64,000 bases of DNA, taken from positions 124,001-188,000 of the forward strand of contig NZ_JABZEC010000003.1 in NCBI RefSeq assembly GCF_013385145.1, written 5' to 3'. Below the pieces are notes generated by a model. That model was not told the DNA's origin and searched no databases. It worked only from the letters and a program-made list of their open reading frames with translations. Source of the stretch: Bombilactobacillus apium (GTDB lineage: Bacteria; Bacillota; Bacilli; Lactobacillales; Lactobacillaceae). The position numbers were made by a program, and so were the translations under genes. Positions 47,494 through 55,445 of the stretch are shown here, in pieces. Each line of letters starts with the position of its first letter. Within the stretch, counting starts at the first letter, position 1.

Positions 47494-48546
47494 TTAAACT
47501 GTTTTATTCAAATACTTAGTTAACCGCGGAAACATGGTCTTCGTTAAATCCCGTTTGTGATCTTGCGCCGTTAAATAACTCAAAACTTGTAAAAAAGTAA
47601 TATATTCTAAGTTTGTAAAATTTTGCCCCAGAAAATGAGGTTCCAAACAATTAGTCTTGATCGGTCTTGAAAGCAAGAACACATTGGGGGTTATTTCGGA
47701 TTCAATAAAGGCCTGGATTTTATTAGCTTTATTGACATCAGCCCAAGATTCCGACAATAAGAAGAAGGTCATTCCCGCATGAAAACAATTCTGCGGACCA
47801 TGAATCAGTTCTTCAATTTCATAGCTATTCGTAATAATCGGGACCATTTCCATAAATTTGATTTCTGCTTCTTGCGCCGTGGCCCAAAGTTCTCCGCCGC
47901 CCGCGAAAATAAAGGCCTGGCTATTTTGCATGGTTTGCCGATGTTGGTGGTACCATCTTTGCGACTTCCGAATGACTTTGGGGAGACGGCGCCCCACAAT
48001 CCTCAATTCCTCTAAATAATAATCTTGATAGGGCTGAGTCAACTGTTGGTTATTTACAGACAATTGCAATAAAAGCATGTATAAAGTCACTAAAGAAAGG
48101 GTATACCCTGAAGTCCGAAACAAATAAGGTTCATTTTGCGATCCAATGGGGAAACTATAACGAGCAGCTTGGGCAATCGGACTAGCCAAGGATTCAGTCA
48201 GCGCCGCGGTGGGCACCGCCTTTTGATTCAATTGTTCAATGATATGCAAAACCGTCTTAGTTCTTCCGGTTTGGGAAATAAAAAGATACAAGGCATCTTT
48301 TTGAATTCGATGTGGGAAAACATGATGCAAGAAATAATTAGGATAGAACAATTCAATATTTAAATTAAGCTTTTCTTCAGCAAAGAGTTTAGCTCCCAAT
48401 GCCGCATTATAGGAAGATCCTGAAGCAATCATGACTACATGGGTCATTTTTAGATCAGAAAATTCTGCTTTTAAGGCCGGCGCCTGGGCAACTTGGGCTT
48501 TTAATAACTTAGGAATGCTATTGATTACTTCTAACATAGTCCGCAT
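47494..48546 (-). CDS. SIS-domain sugar isomerase/deglycase of the PTS operon
   Basis: A 350-residue protein with two SIS folds. The first has VVMIASGSSYNAALGA and LFISQTGRTKTVL (phosphosugar loops), the second FIFAGGGELWATAQEAEIKFMEM and EIEELIHGPQNCF, whose Glu and His match the catalytic pair of FrlB/FraB/GfrF deglycases. It lacks the glutaminase domain of GlmS. With the downstream mannose-type PTS this suggests use of an amino-sugar or Amadori product such as fructoselysine or glucoselysine 6-phosphate. Substrate is inference. GAGGTGA precedes the ATG; first gene of the operon. Confidence 0.85.
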   Translation of the reverse strand: MRTMLEVINSIPKLLKAQVAQAPALKAEFSDLKMTHVVMIASGSSYNAALGAKLFAEEKLNLNIELFYPNYFLHHVFPHRIQKDALYLFISQTGRTKTVLHIIEQLNQKAVPTAALTESLASPIAQAARYSFPIGSQNEPYLFRTSGYTLSLVTLYMLLLQLSVNNQQLTQPYQDYYLEELRIVGRRLPKVIRKSQRWYHQHRQTMQNSQAFIFAGGGELWATAQEAEIKFMEMVPIITNSYEIEELIHGPQNCFHAGMTFFLLSESWADVNKANKIQAFIESEITPNVFLLSRPIKTNCLEPHFLGQNFTNLEYITFLQVLSYLTAQDHKRDLTKTMFPRLTKYLNKTV

Positions 48547-48885
48547 TAATTATCACCTCTTTATATTTTTATATTAACAGCTTAATAAATCATATCCACT
48601 GCAAAATTTTCCTTATCTCTAAGGAATTAAATACACTTTGTAGCTGTAAAGCTATTAATACAACAAAAAATATATATAATTATTAGTTAAAGTAAATTCA
48701 GATCATTATTAAGCATTATTATTACTTGCCATTGATCATCTAAATAGCAGTTAATTTCAACTATTAAAAGTATTATAAGAACTAAAGGTTCATACTGTCA
48801 ATTATTTATTAAAATTATCTTTTTATACGTAATCATTTGCAAATCTTATTTTCAATAATTTTTAATTAATCACAGATAAATAACA
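48547..48885. other. very AT-rich intergenic stretch upstream of the PTS operon
   Basis: Must contain the PTS operon promoter; TATGAT on the minus strand near 48588 is a candidate -10. A short dyad TAGCT-GTAA-AGCTA lies at about 48640-48655 and might be a regulator site. No coding frame with a ribosome site was found. Confidence 0.45.
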
Positions 48886-48890
48886 GAAAA

Positions 48891-48930
48891 CAAAAAGAGA
48901 TATTATTGATATTTATCAAATAATATCTCT
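48891..48930 (-). terminator. second terminator downstream of the ABC exporter
   Basis: AGAGATATTATT and AATAATATCTCT form a perfect 12-bp stem with an 11-nt loop; on the minus strand TTTTTG follows. It backs up the hairpin at 48968-49014. Confidence 0.75.
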
Positions 48931-48967
48931 TCTTAACAGAAAACAATCTAAATTATTTTTAAAAATA

Positions 48968-49014
48968 ACAAAAAAGGCGACCGCTCGAGTTTCTTGCTGG
49001 CAGGTCACCTTTGA
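48968..49014 (-). terminator. first terminator downstream of the ABC exporter
   Basis: On the minus strand AGGTGACC pairs with GGTCGCCT across a ~20-nt loop and is followed by TTTTTG, 10 bases after the permease stop. Confidence 0.75.
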
Positions 49015-49023
49015 AAAGTTTAA

Positions 49024-50292
49024 TTATTCGTAACGTAAAGCAGTGATTGGATCTAGTTTAGCAGCTCTGCGCGCTGGCAAAGTTCCGGCTAAGAAAGCGA
49101 TCAAACAGATAATGACGGTGATTAAAATTAGGGAACTCCAGTTAAATTGGACGAGGGTAAAGCCGTCTAAGCCTTTTAAGAAAGTCTTAGCAGCCATCGG
49201 ATTGGCAATTTTTCCTAAACCAATCGCGGCTAATAAGCCCACAACCGAACCAATAAAGCCAATTAAAATCGATTCAAAACTGAAAATTAGGAAGACTTTC
49301 GTCCTGCTCAAGCCTAAGGCTTTCATCAATCCGATTTCGCGGGTCCGATCGCGCACAGACATGAACAAGGTATTGATAATTCCAAAACTAGCCGCAATTA
49401 AGGCAATTGCCCCAAAGACCATCAACACGCCAGTTACTGAATTAACCACTTGCCGTAATTGATTGACTGAATCTTGGAAAGTTTCGGCAGTGTATCCTTT
49501 TTTCGCCAAGTTGGCTTTTACTCGATTAATTCGAGCATCGGTCGGATTTTTAACTTCCGCGGTAACATCCATATAAGATTCTTGTAATTTTTCTGGTAGA
49601 CCTTCTTGGTTAACCTTGACGATCACATCGGTTAAGCCTTGACTGAAGACCGACTGACTGCCGCCAATCAAACTAGGATTGCGCACGCCGACAATCTTGG
49701 CTTTAAAAGTAACATGCTTTTGGGTCGCCTTTCCGGTCGCCGTTAGAGACACCGTCTTGCCCAAAGCCTGTTTACTATTCTTGTAACCTAAAGCCTTAAC
49801 ATAGCCTTCGGAAATTAAAACTTCCTTAGCTGTTCCTTTTGTCGCTACCTGTCGTCCAACCTTAAGATCGTATTCAATTCCTAAAGGTGGCGTGGCGTTA
49901 AAAACATACTTGCTGTGGTTTTTCCCTTGAATATAATCAACACCAGCATCTTTTAAGGGCTGAATATTTTTTAATTCTTTTTGTTTCTTAATTACCGCCA
50001 CATCTTTGGCCTTCAAAGTATTGTCTTGGGCGGTATTTTTTTCTGGATCATACTTCTGGGGTTTGCTACCACTAGCTGCCGCCTGATCATATTTCATATA
50101 AATCATCAGTTGGTCCTTATTACCAATATTTCCGACTTGTTTATTAACATAATCGTTGACCCCATTTCTGATCCCCAGGGTAAAGCCCAAGGTTAAAGCC
50201 CCGATGACCACAGCGATTACAGTCAAAATGGTCCGTCCCTTATTGTGCCAAAGGTTCCCGACAGCTGAATTTAAAATATCACTAATTTTCAT
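49024..50292 (-). CDS. MacB/FtsX-type ABC transporter permease
   Basis: A 422-residue permease: TM1 near residues 18-40, an extracytoplasmic MacB-PCD domain of about 230 residues, then three C-terminal membrane helices with the FtsX pattern FGIINTLFMSVRDRTREIGLMKALGLSRTKVFLIFSFES. Type VII-like ABC systems export peptides or drugs, or transmit force across the membrane. It overlaps the ATPase gene by 11 bases. Confidence 0.93.
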   Translation of the reverse strand: MKISDILNSAVGNLWHNKGRTILTVIAVVIGALTLGFTLGIRNGVNDYVNKQVGNIGNKDQLMIYMKYDQAAASGSKPQKYDPEKNTAQDNTLKAKDVAVIKKQKELKNIQPLKDAGVDYIQGKNHSKYVFNATPPLGIEYDLKVGRQVATKGTAKEVLISEGYVKALGYKNSKQALGKTVSLTATGKATQKHVTFKAKIVGVRNPSLIGGSQSVFSQGLTDVIVKVNQEGLPEKLQESYMDVTAEVKNPTDARINRVKANLAKKGYTAETFQDSVNQLRQVVNSVTGVLMVFGAIALIAASFGIINTLFMSVRDRTREIGLMKALGLSRTKVFLIFSFESILIGFIGSVVGLLAAIGLGKIANPMAAKTFLKGLDGFTLVQFNWSSLILITVIICLIAFLAGTLPARRAAKLDPITALRYE

Positions 50293-50971
50293 CGTTGACC
50301 TCCGCTATTACTTGCCCATCTTTGATCTCAATTTGCCGCTCACACTTTTGCGCTAATTCGGGATCATGCGTCACCACGATCAAAGTAATTTGTTGTTCTT
50401 TATGTAACTTAAACAACATATCTTCAATCATTTCTCCAGTTCGTGAATCCAAATTTCCGGTGGGCTCATCTGCAAAAATAATTTTTGGGTGATTGACTAG
50501 AGCTCGCGCGATACAAACCCGCTGCTTTTGGCCTCCGGATAAGTCATTGGCTTTGTTATCGGCTTTACTCTCCAAGCCCACCGACTTAATCGCCGCCAAA
50601 GCTCGTTGTTTACGCTGACTTCCTTTCAAACCGGCAATTTTGAGCGGTAGCATGACATTTTCCAAAACCGTATCTTGGGCGTTTAAAAAGAATTGCTGAA
50701 AGACAAATCCAAAGGTTTCATTTCTTAATTTATTTAAGGCCTTAGCTTTAATACTATGGGTTGGCTGACCATTCAGAGTAATCGTGCCCGAAGTCGGCTT
50801 ATCTAGTAAAGCTAAAATGTGCATTAACGTTGATTTACCAGAACCGCTTTTTCCAACAATGGCAACAGATTCCCCAGTTTCAATTTGCAGACTGACACCT
50901 CGTAAAGCTTGAAACTCGGTCGCACCTTTACCATAGCTTCGAACAACTTGTTCTGCTGTTAGTAAACTCAT
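50282..50971 (-). CDS. ABC transporter ATP-binding protein (LolD/MacB group)
   Basis: A 229-residue ATPase with Walker A GKSGSGKST, the Q-loop FVFQQFFLN, signature LSGGQKQR and Walker B IIFADEPTGNLD, all typical of MacB/LolD-type partners of FtsX-like permeases. AGGGAGGAC lies upstream of the ATG. No two-component system or substrate gene is adjacent, so the cargo is unknown. Confidence 0.94.
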   Translation of the reverse strand: MSLLTAEQVVRSYGKGATEFQALRGVSLQIETGESVAIVGKSGSGKSTLMHILALLDKPTSGTITLNGQPTHSIKAKALNKLRNETFGFVFQQFFLNAQDTVLENVMLPLKIAGLKGSQRKQRALAAIKSVGLESKADNKANDLSGGQKQRVCIARALVNHPKIIFADEPTGNLDSRTGEMIEDMLFKLHKEQQITLIVVTHDPELAQKCERQIEIKDGQVIAEVNDEN

Positions 50972-51005
50972 CGTACGTCCTCCCTTGTATTCATGTAATA
51001 GCTAT

Positions 51006-51034
51006 ATAGTACACTGACATGCAATAACATGCAA
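51006..51034 (-). promoter_or_regulatory. promoter of the ABC exporter with direct repeats
   Basis: On the minus strand TTGCAT (51034-51029), 17 bases, TACTAT (51011-51006). The -35 lies in a direct repeat TTGCATGTTA-TTGCATGTCA, one unit of which occupies the spacer; a possible operator. Confidence 0.6.
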
Positions 51035-51187
51035 GTTAAAATTAGAAAAAAGGTGGTTTTTAATCTCTTTTTAAAGAAAACTAGTGCTGTGTAAAACGCA
51101 GTCCCAAGCAAATTAGCTTTAATTTTAGGCTGCCCTTCGATGGCCGCAAAAGGTCTGCCAAAAGGTAAATTCTTCTATACTGAGACA

Positions 51188-51214
51188 CAAAAACCTGCAT
51201 AATTTTCCTGCAGG
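51188..51214 (-). terminator. terminator of the TipA-like regulator gene
   Basis: On the minus strand CCTGCA pairs with TGCAGG across a 9-nt loop, followed by TTTTTGTG. Confidence 0.75.
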
Positions 51215-51299
51215 CTTTACGTGATTACTTTTTACTTTTTTCACTCTGGCAACTAGAAGCTACGGATTGGAGCTCTTTTTAGTTAGGCTGGCAATAAAC

Positions 51300-52001
51300 T
51301 TAAAAAGTTTGGGCAATAAAGTCCACCGTTCCTGGGCCTCCAGCTTCCTCCAAATTTGCTCGAAAGTCAGGGTTAACTTGATACATCTGTCCTAATTGCC
51401 CCAAGATTTCCCGAGAACAAGTGAAAAACTGGTCATTAATAAAAGTTTGGACCGTTGCTACTTGCTTTTGAACCTGCGCATCTTGGGGAGACAGCTTTTG
51501 GAGCTTCCCAAATTGGCCTAAGAGTTGTAATAATTTCTGTCCCCAAACTTGTTGTTGCTGGGGACCTTGAGCTTGAACTTTCTGTTCGTATTCTTGATAG
51601 ATCTTCGTTTGCTCCCAGGCTTGCCGGGCTTGAGCAGCTTGTGTCTTAATTTTTTCTTGATCAAAAGTCATTTCTTGGCCTCCTAAAGTTTGCATCACAC
51701 GAGCGAAGTTTAGAAGATTATTCAACCGATCGCGACGGCAGCGTAGACGGTCAATTTGCTGGGTTAAGGCTTGATTTTGAACCTTGTCAGGTTGAGCCAA
51801 AATTGCTTTAATTTCGGTTAAAGAAAAGTCTAACTCGCGCCACAATAAGATTTGCTGCAAACGCCGCAAAGCCGCCGCATCATATAAGCGATACCCCGCC
51901 GCCGTATACTTGCTGGGAAGCAGTAAACCAATTTGATCATAATAACGAAGTGTGCGCACACTAATTCCCATTAATTCACTGACATCCTTTACGGTTTTCA
52001 T
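51300..52001 (-). CDS. MerR family regulator with TipA-type C-terminal domain
   Basis: A 233-residue regulator: HTH (VSELMGISVRTLRYYDQIGLLLPSKYTAAGYRLY), a coiled-coil linker with ALTQQIDRLRCRRDRLNNLL, and a TipAS-like helical domain (AWEQTKIYQEYEQKV..FFTCSREILGQLGQMY) that binds drugs or peptides in relatives. Three ATGs stand in a row; 52001 is best spaced from GGAGG. Its own promoter is of MerR type with a 19-base spacer, implying autoregulation. Confidence 0.92.
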   Translation of the reverse strand: MKTVKDVSELMGISVRTLRYYDQIGLLLPSKYTAAGYRLYDAAALRRLQQILLWRELDFSLTEIKAILAQPDKVQNQALTQQIDRLRCRRDRLNNLLNFARVMQTLGGQEMTFDQEKIKTQAAQARQAWEQTKIYQEYEQKVQAQGPQQQQVWGQKLLQLLGQFGKLQKLSPQDAQVQKQVATVQTFINDQFFTCSREILGQLGQMYQVNPDFRANLEEAGGPGTVDFIAQTF

Positions 52002-52025
52002 CATCATTCCTCCTCGTGTAACTTT

Positions 52026-52056
52026 AAGATAAGCCCTGACCTAAGGTAAGGGTCAA
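52026..52056 (-). promoter_or_regulatory. MerR-type promoter of the TipA-like gene
   Basis: On the minus strand TTGACC (52056-52051), 19 bases, TATCTT (52031-52026). The spacer carries the dyad CCCTTACC-T-TAGGTCAGGG, matching the expected MerR dimer site. Confidence 0.8.
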
Positions 52057-52107
52057 GCCCAATTACAAAATAATTATCTCGCTCCCAATTTTTTAGGATT
52101 TCCAAAG

Positions 52108-52268
52108 GATACTACCCCCCAGATAAATAAGCTAAAATGATAATATTATTTTAATTTTTTTGAAACTTAATCCTTGTCTTGACATTCTTTCTTCCTCCAG
52201 CAAGCAAATTGTAAGCATTAATTAATTTTCATTATACCATCTTCTGCTTCCTAAAAATCCCTAAAAAA
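52108..52268 (-). repeat. dispersed repeat, copy 2 (promoter plus signal-peptide start)
   Basis: About 161 bases matching 20234-20398 in the same orientation with few differences. It keeps the extended -10 TGGTATAAT, the GGAGGAAG ribosome site and the ATG. Flanks on both sides are unrelated to copy 1. Confidence 0.85.
52132..52185 (-). pseudogene. 17-codon stub of the secreted-protein family
   Basis: ATG 52185 follows GGAGGAAGAAAGA and reads SRQGLSFKKIKIILSF before a TAG at 52132: the charged n-region and start of the hydrophobic core of a signal peptide. No continuation resembling the body of copy 1 is found downstream. It may still be transcribed and translated as a tiny peptide, but is more likely a relic. 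Confidence 0.55.
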
Positions 52269-52411
52269 TCACGGTTATTTTAATTTTTTTCTGACTTTCT
52301 TAACTTAAATCCAAAACTTTCTAAAACAAAAATAACTTTCAACAAACACTCCACTACTAATTTTTTCGCTTAAACTAATTCAGCCCTCATAATCCCCTTT
52401 GGCCTGATATC

Positions 52412-52450
52412 AAAAAATGACGCCTTCTCCTTTCGGAAAAGACGTCATTT
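52412..52450 (-). terminator. terminator of the permease-LD-carboxypeptidase operon
   Basis: On the minus strand AAATGACGTCTTTTCC pairs with GGAGAAGGCGTCATTT around GAAA, followed by TTTG. The rest of 52269-52411 is AT-rich without a visible gene. Confidence 0.85.
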
Positions 52451-52460
52451 CTAATTAATT

Positions 52461-53546
52461 TTATTCTGCAAAATATTTTTCTAAAATAATAAAAGTTCCT
52501 TGGTCCCAGTCAATCTCCGCCTGAACTCCATAAGGAAGAACCGTTCGCGGATAGGCATGTCCAATATTGAAATTATACAAAATTGGCGTCTGATAGGGAG
52601 CCGTTTCGGTCAACAAGATCTGCTGATATTCGTCATAATAAACTTTGTTTTGGGGTTTACCAATCACCAAAGCCCGCACCCGGGGAATAATTCCCACCCT
52701 AATCAACTTTTGAATCATCCGTTGATATTGCAGTGGTGGAATTTGTTCTTCACTAGTTTCCAAGAATAAGATTTTATCATCCCAAGTTGCCGCCAACGGT
52801 AATAATTGATAACGGGAATTCACCTCGGGTTCTTGCGTAAAATTCTCGGGAACTAAAAGTGAATACAGGCTTTCTAGACAGCCACCCAACAACCGTCCCT
52901 GACTCTTTCCTTGACCACGCAAAACCTGATAACCCGTATCTGGATAAGCTTGTCTGGGAGTATTTAGAGCAATCGGGGAAAAGTCCGTTCGCTCCTCGTA
53001 CCAAGTTTGACTGGCCGCGATCTGCGTCTGGGGCGGATTTTCAAAGAAATGTTGCCAGGCAGCTTTCGTATAGGGCAACATCTGGGTATCCAATTCCGCC
53101 AAATCATTCAAAAAATTAGGTCCATAAAAAGTTTCTAACCCCAGCTGATATAACAATAAGTGATCAACCGTCGTATCTGAAAAACCAGTAAAGATTTTCG
53201 GTTGCGTGCGAACCGCCTGCTGAAATTCTGGATCTTCGGCCAAGTAAGGAACTAAACGAAAAGTATCTTCACCCCCAATTGCCGTGACAATTGCCTTCAC
53301 CTGGGGGTCCAAAAAGGCTTGTTTAAGATCAGCGGCTCTTTTTTCGGGATGATCGGCCAGATAAGCGACGCCCTTTAAAGTATGCGGCATGAAAACCGGA
53401 TTTAGTTGCCATTCATTGCGTAAACGATTCAGGCCGAGCCAAAGTTGATGCTGACTGGATTTTTCACCCAAAATCCCGCTGGATAAACTAACAATCGCCA
53501 CTCGATCACCAGCGACTAACTTTCTCGGTTTCACTAACTTTTGCAT
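52461..53546 (-). CDS. S66 family LD-carboxypeptidase / MccF-like serine peptidase
   Basis: A 361-residue S66 peptidase: GDRVAIVSLSSGILG at the start, the nucleophile region FTGFSDTTVDHLLL (Ser), an elbow AIGGEDTFRL, and C-terminal LFLETSEEQIPP and NIGHAYPRTVLPYG (Glu and His of the triad). Members trim L,D-linked peptidoglycan peptides or inactivate microcin C-like antibiotics; the MccF-like form lacks a signal peptide, as here. ATG 53546 follows GAAGGTGA. It lies 25 bases after an amino-acid permease. Confidence 0.88.
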   Translation of the reverse strand: MQKLVKPRKLVAGDRVAIVSLSSGILGEKSSQHQLWLGLNRLRNEWQLNPVFMPHTLKGVAYLADHPEKRAADLKQAFLDPQVKAIVTAIGGEDTFRLVPYLAEDPEFQQAVRTQPKIFTGFSDTTVDHLLLYQLGLETFYGPNFLNDLAELDTQMLPYTKAAWQHFFENPPQTQIAASQTWYEERTDFSPIALNTPRQAYPDTGYQVLRGQGKSQGRLLGGCLESLYSLLVPENFTQEPEVNSRYQLLPLAATWDDKILFLETSEEQIPPLQYQRMIQKLIRVGIIPRVRALVIGKPQNKVYYDEYQQILLTETAPYQTPILYNFNIGHAYPRTVLPYGVQAEIDWDQGTFIILEKYFAE

Positions 53547-53571
53547 GACGCTCACCTTCCCAAATTAAAAA

Positions 53572-54963
53572 TTACTCCTCCATTTTCAAGTTACTGTGAT
53601 GAATTCCGTAGGTCAGATAGATAATGACTCCTAGACCAAACCAAACGACAGAAGCAATCCAAGTAATTGCTTGAAGGCGCGTCATTAAGGCTAAGCAGAG
53701 TAACAAGGAAATAATTGGTAGAACTGGATAACCCGGAACTTTGAAGCCATCATTAACTAGATCGGTCCGCTTCCGTAAAGGAATAATCCCCAAGGAAACA
53801 AAGGCGAAAGCAATTAAAGTTCCAATATTTACTAATTCGGCTAACTTATCAAGGTCAATTAAACCACCCATCAAAGAAATGATGATGGTTACGACTAATA
53901 AACTGTGGTTGGGTAAATGTTTGGCATTCAAAGAACCTAAGCTCTTGGGTAACAAGCCATCCCGACCAATTGCATAAACGAGCCGCGAACTACTATAAAT
54001 CATCGTCACCATCATCGTTAACATCCCCGCCATTGCCCCGATGGAAATAATTCCCGAAACAAAGTCTAAGTGGGATAGTTGTAAAGCTAAGGCCACCGGG
54101 TCCGCCACATTTAATTGTTTGTAAGGAACCATTCCGGTTAAGACGATAGAAACAATCATATAGAGAATTGTCGCCACAACTAAAGTTCCAATAATTCCGA
54201 TGGGTAAATTTCGTTGCGGATTTTTAACTTCAGGTGCCGAAGAAGAGACCGCGTCAAAACCTAAATAAGCAAAGAAGACTGTCGCCGCTCCATTGAAGAC
54301 CCCGCTAGCACCGAAGGGCGCAAAAGGAGTCCAGTTTTTGGGCTTCACGTAGAAGAGGCCGACAACAATGAAGACAATAATAATCAAAATCTTAACGATC
54401 ACCATTGCATCGTTGACTTTAACGGAAGTACTCATTCCTTTAGATAACATAAAAGCGATTAACCAAATGACAATTACTCCAACTAAGTTGATATAAGTAT
54501 GTTGTCCCGGATTAAAGGGTCCCGAAATCGCTTGCGGTAAATGGAGACCAAAACCTTGTAAGAAGGAACTAAAGTAAGCTGAAAAACCAACCGAAACCGT
54601 GGCGACTGCTAACATATACTCCAAGATTAAAGCCCAACCAATCACCCAACCGATGAATTGACCAAAAACAATATTTCCATAAGAATAAGCACTTCCGGCA
54701 ACCGGAAGAGTGGAAGCAAATTCTGCGTAACACATCGCGGCCGTTGCACAGACTAAGGCAGCCAATAAGAAACTAATGATCACACTGGGACCACTCTTAG
54801 TCGCGGCAACTGTTCCGGGTAAAATAAAGATTCCGGCGCCGATTACCGCCCCAATTCCCAAGGCCATTAAATCTTTGGCCCGCAAAGTTTTATTGAACTT
54901 GACGTCTTCTTGCAAGTACTGTTGCGCACTCGCCTTTTGCGTCATCTTTTTCCAGACTGACAT
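53572..54963 (-). CDS. APC family amino acid permease
   Basis: A 463-residue permease with about 12-13 membrane segments; TM1 carries the substrate-binding GIGAVIGAGIFILPG motif and TM6 the AFFAYLGFDAVSSSAPE-like stretch (VFFAYLGFDAVSSSAPEVKNPQR). This is the cationic/neutral amino acid (YfnA/CAT) group. ATG 54963 follows AAAAGGAATT; an in-frame start at 54990 has none. Transcribed away from the aromatic leader at 55127. Confidence 0.93.
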   Translation of the reverse strand: MSVWKKMTQKASAQQYLQEDVKFNKTLRAKDLMALGIGAVIGAGIFILPGTVAATKSGPSVIISFLLAALVCATAAMCYAEFASTLPVAGSAYSYGNIVFGQFIGWVIGWALILEYMLAVATVSVGFSAYFSSFLQGFGLHLPQAISGPFNPGQHTYINLVGVIVIWLIAFMLSKGMSTSVKVNDAMVIVKILIIIVFIVVGLFYVKPKNWTPFAPFGASGVFNGAATVFFAYLGFDAVSSSAPEVKNPQRNLPIGIIGTLVVATILYMIVSIVLTGMVPYKQLNVADPVALALQLSHLDFVSGIISIGAMAGMLTMMVTMIYSSSRLVYAIGRDGLLPKSLGSLNAKHLPNHSLLVVTIIISLMGGLIDLDKLAELVNIGTLIAFAFVSLGIIPLRKRTDLVNDGFKVPGYPVLPIISLLLCLALMTRLQAITWIASVVWFGLGVIIYLTYGIHHSNLKMEE

Positions 54964-55126
54964 ATTATCAATTCCTTTTACTTTAATCAAAAATTAATTT
55001 TTAGAATAGATGATAATTTATAGCCTGTCAACAGTTGTTTTTTTCAGCCACAGTCTCTGAATTTCTTTCTTAATTGGGCAATTTTGAAAAAAAGCAAAAA
55101 TTCTATGAGACTAAGATTAAAAAAAG

Positions 55127-55155
55127 TTGACAGTTTCCCTAAGTTATATTACATT
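55127..55155 (+). promoter_or_regulatory. promoter of the aromatic-leader operon
   Basis: Consensus TTGACA (55127-55132), 17 bases, TACATT (55150-55155). It places the RNA start near 55162, twenty bases before the leader ATG. Confidence 0.75.
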
Positions 55156-55181
55156 AAAGCTATTCAACCACAAGGAGAATT

Positions 55182-55247
55182 ATGATGCAAGCCAGACATA
55201 ATCGACAGTTGAATACTTGGCATTATTACTTTCGTTTCTTTAGCTAG
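55182..55247 (+). CDS. aromatic-rich leader peptide
   Basis: A 21-codon frame with a strong AAGGAGAAT ribosome site. The C-terminal third is TWHYYFRFF, then Ser and TAG, i.e. Trp, two Tyr and three Phe within eight codons. No homologous function as a protein is likely; the composition is that of an attenuation leader in which ribosomes pause when charged aromatic tRNAs are scarce. It is followed by alternative hairpins and a terminator ahead of an aminotransferase gene. Confidence 0.8.
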   Translation: MMQARHNRQLNTWHYYFRFFS

Positions 55248-55429
55248 TGTTTGTGGCTATTAATTCTTAATAGGTGCAAACACGAATCTAATTTGCACCT
55301 GCCAGAGACGACGAAAGTTTGTTTCGTGTTGCAACTAACGCCTCGCAGGTTAAAACTTAATCTGTGAGGCTCCCAATCTAGCAATGTTTACCTCCAGATG
55401 AGTTCTCTTATCTGGAGATTTTTATTTTT
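55248..55429 (+). promoter_or_regulatory. transcription attenuator of the aminotransferase operon
   Basis: Hairpins in order: AGGTGCAAA/TTTGCACCT (55272-55300), ACGAAA/TTTCGT (55311-55327), GCCTCGCAG/CTGTGAGGC (55340-55370) and the terminator CTCCAGAT/ATCTGGAG with a T-rich tail (55392-55429). Bases 55311-55318 (ACGAAAGT) are also an exact complement of ACTTTCGT at 55228-55235, inside the Tyr-Phe-Arg codons. Stalling there would free the segment and change downstream pairing. The full antiterminator was not resolved. Confidence 0.75.
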
Positions 55430-55445
55430 GAAAGGAGTTTTTTAG

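Noticed and set aside
48640-48655. TAGCT-GTAA-AGCTA dyad as a catabolite (cre) site for the PTS operon
   Set aside because: It lacks the central CG and the flanking consensus of cre sites; listed only as a possible regulator site.
49043-49462. Plus-strand open frame of 139 codons opposite the ABC permease
   Set aside because: Lys/Ile-rich antisense shadow of the permease membrane helices, without its own signals.
50970-51178. Open minus-strand frame (LPFGRPFAAIEGQPKIK...) upstream of the ABC ATPase
   Set aside because: It has no start codon or ribosome site, crosses the ABC promoter and matches no family I know; at most a very old remnant.
55248-55445. Idea that the aminotransferase leader is a T-box
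   Set aside because: No AGGGTGGNACCRCG element is present, while a translated aromatic-rich leader is.
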